Source: Halopiger goleimassiliensis (lineage in GTDB: Archaea > Halobacteriota > Halobacteria > Halobacteriales > Natrialbaceae). From it: a DNA stretch of 64,000 bases. The stretch's first letter is position 1. The number at the start of each line of letters is the position of its first letter. The position numbers were made by a program, and so were the translations under genes. The stretch lies in the NCBI RefSeq assembly GCF_000455345.1, contig NZ_HG315690.1, positions 1,191,742 through 1,255,741 of the forward strand. The letters are read 5' to 3'. The notes below the pieces were generated by a model that was not told the origin of the DNA, searched no databases, and worked only from the letters and a program-made list of their open reading frames with translations. Below, in pieces: positions 1 through 7,664 of this stretch.

Positions 1-543
1 TCGGGGATTCTCGAAGTAGCCGTGCTCGTAGGCGGTGACGAGCGTCCGCGCCTGGACGGGCGTCAGGCCGTACTCCTCGCCGGCGGACTCCTCGTCCGCG
101 TGAAAGAGTCGGTCGACGGTGAACGAGACGTCGAGGTCGGTACAGAGCCGTCGAAACTCGCGCAGGGCCTCGCGTTCGGGGATCTCGAGCGTCGCGATCC
201 AGCCGCCACGGCCGCTCTCGGCCCGGAGGACGCGGATGCCGAGGTCGGCGGCTTTGGGCAGGACCAGTCGCTCTGACGAGGTGAGTCGCATCCGATACAC
301 CCGGAACTCGTCGCCGTCGACGATGACGACCGGGTCCGAGACCGTCGGATCGGTCGCGACGGCGCGATCGAACCGATCGAAGTCGCCGCCGTGAGCCTGG
401 AAGAAGAGGTAGTACTCCCCTGGAGCGGCGATCGTCTGATACTCGAGTTCGGTCGTCACCTCCGGGACCGCCTCGATCGTCGGGGTGAGCACCAGTTCGG
501 GATGGACGAGCGTGATCTCGGCGATAACCCTCGGGCCGGCCAT
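1..543 (-). CDS. Bat-like HTH-10 transcriptional regulator (partial, 3' end outside window)
   Basis: Reading from an ATG at 543 towards the window edge gives 181 residues without a stop. The first ~145 residues look like the sensor half of haloarchaeal bacterio-opsin-activator-type regulators. From about residue 160 the sequence LTPVQARTLVTAYEHGYFEN is the hallmark start of the HTH_10 DNA-binding domain, so only the end of that domain is missing. It probably binds DNA in the cytoplasm; the ligand and target genes are unknown. It lies downstream of the amidohydrolase gene in the same direction with an 87-nt gap, so the two might be cotranscribed. The start is the first ATG after that gap. The family call is firm, the regulon is not inferable. 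Confidence 0.8.
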   Translation of the reverse strand, partial: MAGPRVIAEITLVHPELVLTPTIEAVPEVTTELEYQTIAAPGEYYLFFQAHGGDFDRFDRAVATDPTVSDPVVIVDGDEFRVYRMRLTSSERLVLPKAADLGIRVLRAESGRGGWIATLEIPEREALREFRRLCTDLDVSFTVDRLFHADEESAGEEYGLTPVQARTLVTAYEHGYFENPR

Positions 544-630
544 ACGCGCGGCTTCACCGTCGACGGCTATGAATCCCACACCTGTGTGGCGGCTCCCGTT
601 CCGAACCCGGCGATTCGCCGGTGAGAGGTG

Positions 631-2202
631 CTATTCGCCACGACCGTCGAAGACCACCGTCCCGTCGACGACGGTCATCGCCACGTCGATGTCGTCGATC
701 CGATCCGGTCGTTCCCAGGGGGAGTCCTCGAGTACGACCAGATCTGCACACGTCCCGGGCTCGAGCGTCCCCAGGCGGTCCTCGTCGAAGCCCGCGTAGG
801 CGGCACCGCGGGTGTAGGCCTCGATCGCCTCGGTGACGGTGAGCCGCTGGGCCTCGGTCGGCGCGTTCACGGCGTAGTGGATTCCCAACAGCGGATCCAG
901 CGGCATGCAGTCGGAGCCGAACGCCAGCGGGACGTCGGCCTCGAGGACGTCTCGGAAGCGGTTCGAGTTGCGTCGGCGTTCGTCGCCGAGTCGCCGATCG
1001 TAGAGACCACCCTCGTCGGCCCAGCGGTGGAAGTTCGGCTGCATCGAGGCGACGATCCCCGCCTCGGCCATCCGCTCGAGGTGGTCGTCGGTCGCCAGTT
1101 CTACGTGTTCGATCCGGTGGCGCGAACCGGCGGGATCCGGGGTCGACTCGAGCGTCGCGAGCGTCTCCTCGATGGCCTCGTCGCCGATGGCGTGGACACA
1201 GACCTGGAACTCCTCCGCGGTCGCTCGCTCGACCAGCGACGCGAGGTCGTCGGGGTCGACGACCCACTGGCCGCGCTCGTCCTCGGGTCCGTCGTCCGCG
1301 TCCTGTGCCTCGGCGTCGGCGTAGGGCTCCGAGAGCTTCGCCGTCCGGCTTCCGAGACTGCCGTCGGAGAAGGACTTGATCGCTCCCGTCCGGACGAAGC
1401 CGTCGCCGTCGTTCGTTCCGAGTCCGACCTCCGTCAGCGCCTCGAGGTGGTCGCTCCAGTAGTCGATCCGAACCCGGAGCGGGAGGTCGCCGTCGGCGGC
1501 CAGGTCGCGGTAGACCCGCGGCGCGACGGAGTCTCTGACCTTGTCGTGGACGCAGGTGACCCCGAGTTCGACCGCGCGGGTCGTCGCCGCCTCGAGGACC
1601 TCCCGCATCTCGTCGCGATCGGCCGTGATCGTCCGCCGGACGGCCTCCGCGGCGTCCTCGACGGCGATTCCCGTCGGCTCACCGCCCTCGTACAGCAGGT
1701 CCTCCTCGGGTAATTCGTCGCGCAGACGCTCGAGGGCGACGGAGTTCAACGAGATCGTGTGCAGATCGACCCGCAGGGCAGCGACCGGTCGGTTCTCGCT
1801 GACCCCGTCGAGTTCGTCCCGCGTGAGTCGCTCGGCGTCGGCCCCCCACTCGCTCTCGTCGTACCCGAAGCCGAGCACCCATTCGCGGTCGGGGTCGCGC
1901 TCGGCCTGGTCGGCGAGCAGTTCCAGACACGCCTCGCGGCTCTCGGCGCTCGAGAGGTCCGCGTGGACCAGGTGCTGGCCGAGTTGCTCCATGTGCGTGT
2001 GGGCGTCGATGAAGCCCGGCAGGACGACCCGTCCCTCGCAGTCGATCGTCTCGGTCTCGACGCCCTCGAGGAACGCCACCTCGTAGCGCTTGCCGACGCG
2101 AACGATCTCGCCGTCCCGGATGGCGATCGCCTCGTAGACCGCGTCGTCCGAGAGGGCGTGGACCGCCGCGTTCGTCAGGACGATATCCGCAGCCTCGGTC
2201 AT
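631..2202 (-). CDS. Amidohydrolase family protein (YtcJ/AepA-like metal-dependent hydrolase)
   Basis: A 523-residue cytoplasmic TIM-barrel hydrolase. An N-terminal beta-sandwich (residues ~5-60) leads into LPGFIDAHTHMEQLG, whose HTH pair near residues 68-70 is the first metal-binding motif. Later features are HAIGDEAI, HRIEHVELA and FGSDCMPLDPL near the end, the usual order in YtcJ-like amidohydrolases. These enzymes hydrolyse amide or related bonds of small molecules; the substrate cannot be told. I chose the ATG at 2202 (MTEAADIV) over an upstream in-frame ATG at 2229 because the conserved domain starts at once and the extra nine residues look untranslated. It is the first gene of a possible two-gene unit with the Bat-like regulator downstream. 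Confidence 0.85.
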   Translation of the reverse strand: MTEAADIVLTNAAVHALSDDAVYEAIAIRDGEIVRVGKRYEVAFLEGVETETIDCEGRVVLPGFIDAHTHMEQLGQHLVHADLSSAESREACLELLADQAERDPDREWVLGFGYDESEWGADAERLTRDELDGVSENRPVAALRVDLHTISLNSVALERLRDELPEEDLLYEGGEPTGIAVEDAAEAVRRTITADRDEMREVLEAATTRAVELGVTCVHDKVRDSVAPRVYRDLAADGDLPLRVRIDYWSDHLEALTEVGLGTNDGDGFVRTGAIKSFSDGSLGSRTAKLSEPYADAEAQDADDGPEDERGQWVVDPDDLASLVERATAEEFQVCVHAIGDEAIEETLATLESTPDPAGSRHRIEHVELATDDHLERMAEAGIVASMQPNFHRWADEGGLYDRRLGDERRRNSNRFRDVLEADVPLAFGSDCMPLDPLLGIHYAVNAPTEAQRLTVTEAIEAYTRGAAYAGFDEDRLGTLEPGTCADLVVLEDSPWERPDRIDDIDVAMTVVDGTVVFDGRGE

Positions 2203-2341
2203 ACTCGAGGTGGGTCGCGCGACCGGCAAAACCGTTGGGTTCGCGGCGGCCCGCGTTCGCCGGGGCCGTCACGGCACCTCGAGTCGGACCCTCCCCGGTA
2301 CCATCGAAGGGTTGATAGGTAGTCGACGTGCCCAGTCCGGT

Positions 2342-2764
2342 ATGCCGTCCCGGGAGAACCTGGTGATCCTCGCGTCGTTGCTCCTCCTGTTTCTGTTCGT
2401 GCTCCTCGGCATGCCGCTTCTCGATCGCGCGGTCGGCGTCGATCTGAACCGGTATCCGCTCCCTGCGTTCGTGCTCGTCGCCGGTCTCGCCGTCGTCGTC
2501 CCGCAACTGTCCCTCGCGCGGACCGACGACGCGGTCACCCGACGAACCCGGATTCGGTTCGCCGTCATCGCCACGGGCGTCTTCGCCGTGACGTTCGCCG
2601 GCGATACGCAACTCGAGGACGGCCTCGGCTGGCACCTGCTGTCCGATCTCGAGGCGCTCCAGAGCGTCCTCGTACTCGCGATCGGTGCCGGCGCGTTCCT
2701 CGGTCTCGTCGCGTACGAGTTCGCCGTCGGTTACCGGTCCGGAGCCGAGGATCCCCAGCGGTAA
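2342..2764 (+). CDS. Small integral membrane protein, function unknown
   Basis: A 140-residue protein with four predicted membrane segments at about residues 7-24, 40-57, 71-87 and 108-128 and a short charged C-terminus. I do not recognise the family. The ATG at 2342 is chosen because it starts just before the first hydrophobic segment; longer readings add arginine-rich sequence typical of a wrong frame. It is transcribed divergently from the amidohydrolase and followed 64 nt later by another small haloarchaeal gene. No catalytic or binding motif is visible. Confidence 0.7.
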   Translation: MPSRENLVILASLLLLFLFVLLGMPLLDRAVGVDLNRYPLPAFVLVAGLAVVVPQLSLARTDDAVTRRTRIRFAVIATGVFAVTFAGDTQLEDGLGWHLLSDLEALQSVLVLAIGAGAFLGLVAYEFAVGYRSGAEDPQR

Positions 2765-2828
2765 CGTTTTCGGCCTCGCCGTTGTCGGCCTCGCACATGA
2801 TCGCCCGTCACCGACCGGAGGGGTACCG

Positions 2829-3326
2829 ATGACCGACGACGGGGTGTCGACGCGCGAGTGGGACGATCTGCTCGCCGACGCCACCGCCATCGCCGACAGC
2901 TACCGGGAAGAGGGCTGGGACGTCGTCGTTCCCGCCCCCGAGTCCGTCTCGCCGCTCGCGGACGACGACCGACGCGGCTTCGAGGTGCTCGTCGACGACG
3001 AGACGTACGACCTGCTCGCGTCGCTCGTCGACGGCGACGTCTCGATCGACGACGCCGAGGTCTACTACCGCCCCGCCGACGGCGGCGACCGCCGGTTCGC
3101 CCTCGCCGTCGAACGCGACACCGACACCGAGACGGCGGTCTGTCTCCCGCTCACCTACTCGATGGCCGCGGCCAGGCCAGTGCTCGAGGCGGCGCTGCTC
3201 GAGGAGGAACTGCCGGTCTACGTCGGCGCGGCGGCCGACGGGTCAGAGGAGCGGCTCACCTTCTCGCACGACGATCCGTCGCTCTTTCTCGAGGAATCCG
3301 ACGTACGCGGCTGGGAGACGGAGTGA
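2829..3326 (+). CDS. Conserved haloarchaeal protein of unknown function (DUF7529-like)
   Basis: A 165-residue, strongly acidic, soluble protein. It has a short helical N-terminus with YREEGWDVVVPAP (about residues 23-35), followed by an alpha/beta region ending in FSHDDPSLFLEE. From memory this layout matches an uncharacterised haloarchaeal DUF family (DUF7529-type); I could not check that. The ATG at 2829 is chosen because the upstream extension is arginine- and proline-rich and unlike the acidic body. It has no signal peptide, membrane segment or cysteine cluster. Its neighbours, a small membrane protein and tRNA-His, say little about its job. Confidence 0.7.
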   Translation: MTDDGVSTREWDDLLADATAIADSYREEGWDVVVPAPESVSPLADDDRRGFEVLVDDETYDLLASLVDGDVSIDDAEVYYRPADGGDRRFALAVERDTDTETAVCLPLTYSMAAARPVLEAALLEEELPVYVGAAADGSEERLTFSHDDPSLFLEESDVRGWETE

Positions 3327-3377
3327 GGCAGCCCCTCGAGCGGAGACTGGAGGTCGAGAGACCAACCAATCGAGACC

Positions 3378-3399
3378 GTTCGGGTGCGAGAATCGAACC
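3378..3399 (-). repeat. Partial copy of the tRNA-His 3' end (outer copy)
   Basis: Twenty-one of 22 bases match the 3' end (acceptor strand plus T-arm) of tRNA-His at 3686-3707, in the same orientation. The plus strand reads GTTCGGGTGCGAGAATCGAA and then CC. It lies downstream of the tRNA 3' end, where integrative elements that use a tRNA gene as attachment site leave duplicated 3' ends. It may be a remnant attachment site. Confidence 0.6.
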
Positions 3400-3464
3400 A
3401 CGCCGAGACGTGCTCACTCGCGGCGAGGCCGCTCGTTGCGCGCGACTCGTCTGGTTCGATTCTC
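3388..3464. repeat. Inverted repeat, 13-bp perfect arms, built on the tRNA T-arm sequence
   Basis: Arm GAGAATCGAACCA at 3388-3400 is mirrored exactly by TGGTTCGATTCTC at 3452-3464, with 51 bases between. The left arm is part of the outer tRNA-His 3'-end copy, so the right arm is a short copy of the T-arm in the opposite orientation. It could reflect inversion or recombination between tRNA-end copies. Confidence 0.6.
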
Positions 3465-3504
3465 AGACGATTTCTGTGGCTCACGAAGTTGTTCGCCACA
3501 GAAG

Positions 3505-3526
3505 GTCCGGGTGCGAGAATCGAACC
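3505..3526 (-). repeat. Partial copy of the tRNA-His 3' end (inner copy)
   Basis: All 22 bases are identical to the last 22 bases of tRNA-His (3686-3707), in the same orientation and 181 bp from the intact gene. The match stops where the anticodon-side sequence would begin. Together with the outer copy it gives a ladder of three tRNA ends spaced 127 and 181 bp apart. Confidence 0.7.
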
Positions 3527-3551
3527 GAAGGAAGACGGTCGCCTCGTGGTT

Positions 3552-3601
3552 CGAGAGACCTTCGGTCTCTCGTCATCACGAAAGGCGCTCTGCGCCTTTC
3601 G
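3552..3601. repeat. Paired perfect hairpins with 3-nt loops
   Basis: First hairpin: arm CGAGAGACC (3552-3560), loop TTC, arm GGTCTCTCG (3564-3572). Second: arm CGAAAGGCGC (3579-3588), loop TCT, arm GCGCCTTTCG (3592-3601). Six bases separate them. The same two-hairpin layout occurs elsewhere in the window, including inside genes. Confidence 0.7.
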
Positions 3602-3685
3602 AACGACTTCGCTCGGCGCTGCGGCTTCCAGGGTTCGATTTCGCCTTCCGGCTTTTCCACTCCTCCCGATGGTCGTCGTGAAAAA

Positions 3686-3758
3686 GTCCGGGTGCGAGAA
3701 TCGAACCCGCGTCTCAGCCTCCACAAGGCTGAAGGATAACCACTACCCCAACCCGGAC
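3686..3758 (-). tRNA. tRNA-His (anticodon GTG)
   Basis: On the minus strand, 73 bases fold as a standard tRNA. The anticodon stem is CAGCC/GGCTG around the loop TTGTGGA, giving anticodon GTG. The T-arm is GCGGG/TTCGATT/CTCGC. The acceptor pairs TCCGGGT with ACCCGGA. An extra encoded G at the 5' end faces C at the discriminator position, the G-1:C73 pair that identifies tRNA-His. No intron is visible and the CCA end is not encoded. Its 3' end is repeated twice downstream (3505-3526 and 3378-3399). Confidence 0.95.
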
Positions 3759-3920
3759 ACGCTTGCACGCCATAGTAGGCCCGGTGGACCTGAAATACGT
3801 TACGACTCGAGGGGCGGGTGCCACACCCTGGCGCGGATTCCGCTCGCCAGCGAGCCCACCGCCCGACTCGAGTCGGGACCGGGACGCTTTTCGACGCCGA
3901 TCCCGAACGACCACTAACGC

Positions 3921-4376
3921 GTGGCCATCACCGACAAGATCTACCTCAAGAACCACCGGCAGATCAGCTCCCAGCTGGAGACGAACGTCCCGAAGGGCGT
4001 CTTCAAGGGGGCGACGCTCGATATCCTCTTCCAGGGCGAGGGACTCGAGAAGCTGGACGACGCCACTCGCGATCGGGTGCTCGACTTCAGCGAGGACTTC
4101 CTCGATTGCGACTGCGAGGACAACCCCTACTGCGGCTGTCCGGAACGGAAGTTCGTCCGCTACCTGCTCGAGTTACGCGCCCAGGGCCTCGGCCCCGACG
4201 CCATCGTCGACGTGATGGGCGACGACTACATGGTCTACGCCTACCCCGGCGATATCCTCTCGTTTCTCGACGACGCCGTGCGGACGCTCGAGGCCGCCGA
4301 AGGGCTGGCTCGCGTCGACGGGGCCGACGAGCAACACGAGGCGATCCGGGACGCGAAGCAAGAGCTAGCGAAATAA
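3921..4376 (+). CDS. Conserved haloarchaeal protein, cysteine-cluster, DUF5814-like
   Basis: A 151-residue soluble protein starting at GTG 3921 (MAITDKIYLKNHRQ). A compact cysteine group, CDCEDNPYCGC near residues 65-75, may bind a metal ion. The rest is helical and ends in a charged tail. From memory the start and the RYLLELRAQGLGPDAIVDVM stretch match a family annotated DUF5814 in haloarchaea, where a related module accompanies superfamily II helicases; this is unchecked. GTG is preferred because the conserved sequence begins exactly there and no upstream ATG fits. It is convergent with the next gene, with a small hairpin between their stops. Confidence 0.75.
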   Translation: MAITDKIYLKNHRQISSQLETNVPKGVFKGATLDILFQGEGLEKLDDATRDRVLDFSEDFLDCDCEDNPYCGCPERKFVRYLLELRAQGLGPDAIVDVMGDDYMVYAYPGDILSFLDDAVRTLEAAEGLARVDGADEQHEAIRDAKQELAK

Positions 4377-4384
4377 GCGAGACG

Positions 4385-4398
4385 CCCCGCCGACGGGG
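4385..4398. terminator. Terminator-like hairpin between convergent genes
   Basis: CCCCG (4385-4389) pairs with CGGGG (4394-4398) around a 4-base loop, in the 24-base gap between two converging stop codons. There is no strong T-run, so a terminator role is only an inference from position. Confidence 0.3.
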
Positions 4399-4400
4399 AT

Positions 4401-4814
4401 TCAGCGGAGCTGGTAGGACTCCTCGTCCTCGTCCAGGTCGTCCAGCAGGAGGACCTCGTTCTCTTCGTCCTCGAGGCGGTCCTGAAGCTCCGTCACGTAG
4501 GATTTGTACTCGTCGAGTTGCTCCCGGAGGTGGTCGGCCTCGAGTTCCAGCCGCTCGTGCTCGCGGATGAAGCTCTTGGGCACCTCGACGGTCGGCGGAA
4601 ACGAGAGGTCCTCCTCGCCCTCGCCGGTCGCGCCGTTGCGATCGAGTTCCTCCTCGGGGACGACCGCCACCTGGCCGTCGTGTTCGACCAGTTGGTCGAC
4701 GTAGTCCCGGAAGACGGCCGACAGCGAGATGTCCCGCTCGGCGGCGATGTCCTGGAGCGCCTCGAAGGCGTCCTCGTTGACCCGGAACGAGATCGTCTTG
4801 TTCTTGTTGCCCAT
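4401..4814 (-). CDS. Ribbon-helix-helix protein with C-terminal coiled coil
   Basis: A 137-residue protein. Residues 1-45 (KTISFRVNEDAFEALQDIAA, then a helix and SLSAVFRDYVDQL) form a ribbon-helix-helix DNA-binding domain of the CopG/Arc type. Residues ~80-125 are a charged coiled coil rich in E, L and R, followed by an acidic tail. It is likely a dimeric DNA-binding regulator in the cytoplasm; targets are unknown. It superficially resembles the CdrS/CdrL cell-division regulators, but no division gene is nearby, so I do not assign that name. A TATA-like CTTAAGTA on the minus strand lies about 30 nt upstream of the ATG, consistent with a leaderless transcript. Confidence 0.75.
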   Translation of the reverse strand: MGNKNKTISFRVNEDAFEALQDIAAERDISLSAVFRDYVDQLVEHDGQVAVVPEEELDRNGATGEGEEDLSFPPTVEVPKSFIREHERLELEADHLREQLDEYKSYVTELQDRLEDEENEVLLLDDLDEDEESYQLR

Positions 4815-5513
4815 TCGTCGCTGTAGTTACCCATCGCGCTACTTAAGGGTTCGTCAGACGAGAGACTTCGAGCGCGATAGTGGTCGGCGTCCCAAAAGCG
4901 TGAGCGAATACCGCGACGTTCCGATCCGCATCGGCTGGCCGGTTTCCCGATCGCGAATTGCTAGGCAGGACGGACCGGCCAACGCGGCCTCGGACGAAAA
5001 CTCACGTTCAGTACAGGGCGTGTGGTTACCGGTTTGAACCTGCCCAACCGCCTGCGGTGGCGCGCGCTGTCGAGCGGCCGACCGAAAGGGAGACCGCTCG
5101 ATTAAACCGCGCGAGGGATGAGCGACCGAAGGGAGCGTTAGCGCGGAACCTCCGGTTCCGCGAACCATGCGAACGGGCAGAGCGCGGCGCTACGCGCCGC
5201 GATGTCGGGGCAGCGCAGCCGCCCCGCCGCGCCCGTGAGCAGAAATCGGCTGGGGAGAGCGAGGTGCGGACGAACGTGAGCACCTCGGAACAGCGAACGG
5301 CGAACGGAGTGAGCCGTGAGCGGCGTGGCAACGCCCCGTGTCCACGATAGCAGAGCGCTTTGTTCCACCAAAATCCGCTACAAACCCGGCGATCAATACG
5401 CAGGGCGAGTGATCGTCCGCTTCATCCAGGGCAGATTGCTGGAGTTTCTCGAAACCGCCCACGACCCCGAACGGACCCCACAGGCTATCCGAGTCCACCC
5501 CGTACGCCCGGCC
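4815..5513. other. Long hairpin-rich intergenic region, no gene seen
   Basis: About 700 bases between divergent genes. The first 60 bases hold the promoter of the ribbon-helix-helix gene. From about 5040 to 5345 the DNA is a chain of short inverted repeats, for example CGCGGAACC/GGTTCCGCG, CGCGGCGC/GCGCCGCG and GAGGTGC/GCACCTC. Frames through it are arginine-rich with no family resemblance. The promoter of the dioxygenase gene must lie in its last ~100 bases, but I see no clear TATA box. Confidence 0.5.
5142..5226. repeat. Cluster of three hairpins with 3-nt loops
   Basis: Hairpin 1: CGCGGAACC (5142-5150), loop TCC, GGTTCCGCG (5154-5162). Hairpin 2: CGCGGCGC (5183-5190), loop TAC, GCGCCGCG (5194-5201). 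Hairpin 3: CGGGGCAGC (5206-5214), loop GCA, GCCGCCCCG (5218-5226) with one mismatch. Hairpins 2 and 3 are 4 bases apart, repeating the paired-hairpin layout of 3552-3601. Confidence 0.65.
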
Positions 5514-6497
5514 ATGCTCACCGATACGCCCGGGTTGCACCATGTGACCGGGATCGTCGGCGACGCCCAGTCGGCGATCGACTGCTACGGCGGCGTACTC
5601 GGGTTGCACCTCGCGACGGCGACGGTGAACTTCGAAGACGTCCTCCAGCACCACCTCTACTTCGGCGACGCCAGGGGGACGCCCGGCACCGTCGTCACGG
5701 TCTTTCCCGATCCCCACGCCGAACCGGGCCGCGTCGGCGCGCCACAGCCGACCGCGACGGCGTTCGTCGTCCCCGAGGGCTCGCTCGAGTACTGGCACGA
5801 GCGCCTCGAGGCCCGCGACGTCGCGGTCGAGGGACCTCGAGACCGGTTCGGCGAGCGCGTCCTCGCGTTCGAGGACCCGAGCGGGACCGGCCTCGAACTC
5901 GTTGCGGGGCCGACCCCACCCGAAGACGCGATCGAACCGTGGGCCGACGGGCCGGTCCCCCTCGAGCACGCGATCCGCGGCCTCCACGGCGTCACCCTCC
6001 TCTCGGTCACTCCCTACGCGACCGCGAGCGCGCTCGAGACGCTCGGCTTCGAGTACGAACGCGAATCCGGCGACCGAATCCGCTACCGGGCACCGGGCGA
6101 CCGCGCGACGGTCGTCGACCTGCTCGACCACGACGCGGACTACGGCCGGGAAGGGCCGGGAACGATCCACCACGTCGCCGTCCGCGCCGAGAGCGAGGAA
6201 GAACTCGCGGAGTGGCGCGAGCTCTTCGCCGACCGCGGCTACGACGTCTCGCGAGTCAAGGATCGGCACTTCTTTCACTCGCTGTACGTTCGCGAACCGG
6301 GCGGGATCCTCTTCGAGCTGGCGACCGAGCCCGACGACGGCGTCGCCGTTCGCCATTCCGACGCCACGGACGTCTCGCTGTTTCTCCCCGACTGGTTCGA
6401 ACCGGACCGGGACCTGATCGAGAGTCAGCTGCCGGCGCTGCGATCCCCCGGAGGAGCCGAAACCGGTGCCCGGTCGGAAACGGAGGGATCGCCGTGA
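5514..6497 (+). CDS. Ring-cleaving dioxygenase / VOC family protein (MhqO-like)
   Basis: A 327-residue protein with two tandem vicinal-oxygen-chelate domains. Domain 1 starts LHHVTGIVGDAQ (metal His near residue 6) and domain 2 carries IHHVAVRAESEEEL and GGILFELAT, the expected His and Glu metal ligands. The size and two-domain plan match MhqO/MhqE-type extradiol dioxygenases that deal with quinone-like electrophiles in bacilli. The ATG at 5514 starts right at the first domain; earlier in-frame codons run through the hairpin-rich intergenic DNA. It overlaps the esterase gene by 4 nt (GTGA), so translation is probably coupled. The pairing supports a detoxification role, which is inferred. Confidence 0.8.
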   Translation: MLTDTPGLHHVTGIVGDAQSAIDCYGGVLGLHLATATVNFEDVLQHHLYFGDARGTPGTVVTVFPDPHAEPGRVGAPQPTATAFVVPEGSLEYWHERLEARDVAVEGPRDRFGERVLAFEDPSGTGLELVAGPTPPEDAIEPWADGPVPLEHAIRGLHGVTLLSVTPYATASALETLGFEYERESGDRIRYRAPGDRATVVDLLDHDADYGREGPGTIHHVAVRAESEEELAEWRELFADRGYDVSRVKDRHFFHSLYVREPGGILFELATEPDDGVAVRHSDATDVSLFLPDWFEPDRDLIESQLPALRSPGGAETGARSETEGSP

Positions 6498-7162
6498 GCG
6501 ACGGGCGACGGATGCGCGACGTCTCCGGTCCCCACGCCAACCAGCCGCTCGTCACGGCCGGCGCACCCGCGCTCGCGGCCGACGTCGCCCTCGTCGCCTG
6601 CCACGGCCGCGGTGCGACCGCCCAGGGGATCGTCAACCTGCTCGAGCCGGTCTATCGCCACGGACTCGCGGTGCTCGCACCCCAGGCCCGACGGAGCAAC
6701 TGGATTCCCCGACCGCCGACCGCCCCACGCGAGGCGAACGAGCCCGCCCTGTCCTCGAGCGTCGAGTGCGTCGGGGTCGCGCTCGAGGCCGCCCGACAGA
6801 TCGGGATTCCGCCCGAACGAACCGTCCTCGGCGGGTTCTCTCAGGGAGCCTGCGTCGTCGCCGAGTTCCTCCGCCGCCGGCCGCGACGCTACGGCGGCAC
6901 CTTCCTCCTCTCGGGCCACCTCCCGGGTTCGGGTGACGACGATCGTTCGCTCGAGGGCTCGCTCGCGGGAACGCCAGTGCTCGTCGGCTACGGGGCCGAC
7001 GACGCGCGAATCGATCACGAGTGCGTCACCGAGACGGCGCGGGTGCTCGAGCGAGCGGACGCAGATGTCGACGAACGGCGTTACGCAGGCGTCGGCCACG
7101 AAGTTACCGACGACGAGTTCGACGCGATTCGCGGGCTGATCGACGACATCGCTCGACGCTGA
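6494..7162 (+). CDS. Carboxylesterase / phospholipase family hydrolase (MhqD-like)
   Basis: A 222-residue alpha/beta hydrolase of the phospholipase/carboxylesterase group. Visible features are ACHGRGATAQG (oxyanion region), GGFSQGACV (GxSxG nucleophile), YGADDARI (Asp) and VGHEV (His). It starts at GTG 6494, overlapping the stop of the dioxygenase by 4 nt; an in-frame ATG at 6512 is the alternative. The dioxygenase-esterase pairing resembles the mhq genes of Bacillus, which respond to quinones and electrophiles. That parallel is from family knowledge and not proof of substrate. No signal peptide is visible. Confidence 0.8.
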   Translation: MSDGRRMRDVSGPHANQPLVTAGAPALAADVALVACHGRGATAQGIVNLLEPVYRHGLAVLAPQARRSNWIPRPPTAPREANEPALSSSVECVGVALEAARQIGIPPERTVLGGFSQGACVVAEFLRRRPRRYGGTFLLSGHLPGSGDDDRSLEGSLAGTPVLVGYGADDARIDHECVTETARVLERADADVDERRYAGVGHEVTDDEFDAIRGLIDDIARR

Positions 7163-7238
7163 CGCTGAGAGAGAACCGAACACGGCGTCGATCGGCCCGA
7201 CGTGACTCAGACCGGAGACGTGACGTATTCGTCACCAG

Positions 7239-7664
7239 TTAGGCAGGGTCGATTCGAGTGACGAGTCCGTCGAAGTCGTCGTCGAAGCTCATGACGTAGT
7301 CGAGGTCGTGCCGTCGATAGAGTGCGACGGTCGTCGCATCAGTGAAACTCAGCGCCTGGTCGTCGTACTGTTCGAATACGTCGACGGCGTCGGTGAATAC
7401 AGCAGCGGAAACGTGGAGAATTTCGTACGTGGACGGATACGGATCAATGCCACGCAACTTCTCACCGAGTTGCTTCGCTGGCGCGAACGACCCGCTTCGC
7501 TTGAGCGTGAGCGTGACGGCTTCGTCGTAGACGTAGTCGCTCACGTAGGGCTGTCCGAACTCCCCATCGTAGACGCGATCGAGCGCCTCGGCCGCGTCGT
7601 CGTGTCTGGACGCGTCGAGATCCTGGTCGGCGTAGAGGACGCCCGTATCGATCAGTATCGTCAT
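7239..7664 (-). CDS. PIN-domain protein, VapC-type toxin
   Basis: A 141-residue PIN nuclease domain. The acidic active-site residues are visible in order: ILIDTGVL (Asp 6), YVYDEAVTL (Glu), FTDATTVAL (Asp) and SFDDDFDGL (Asp). PIN toxins cleave RNA, often tRNA or rRNA, when the partner antitoxin is lost. It overlaps the upstream antitoxin-like gene by 4 nt (ATGA), the classic coupled VapBC arrangement. The RNA target cannot be inferred. Confidence 0.85.
   Translation of the reverse strand: MTILIDTGVLYADQDLDASRHDDAAEALDRVYDGEFGQPYVSDYVYDEAVTLTLKRSGSFAPAKQLGEKLRGIDPYPSTYEILHVSAAVFTDAVDVFEQYDDQALSFTDATTVALYRRHDLDYVMSFDDDFDGLVTRIDPA

Larger units (their letters stand above)
3327..3685. other. 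Repeat-rich intergenic region next to tRNA-His
   Basis: About 360 bases without a convincing gene. The stretch contains two extra copies of the last 22 bases of the neighbouring tRNA-His, an inverted copy of part of that sequence, a 9-bp-stem hairpin (arms 3472-3480 and 3495-3503), and a pair of perfect hairpins at 3552-3601. Open frames here are rich in R, S and G and have no family resemblance. The region looks like scar tissue from repeated integration beside a tRNA gene, which is an inference. Confidence 0.6.

Noticed and set aside
3446-3530. Second tRNA gene suggested by T-arm-like sequence
   Set aside because: Only T-arm and acceptor pieces occur; no D-arm or anticodon arm can be formed.
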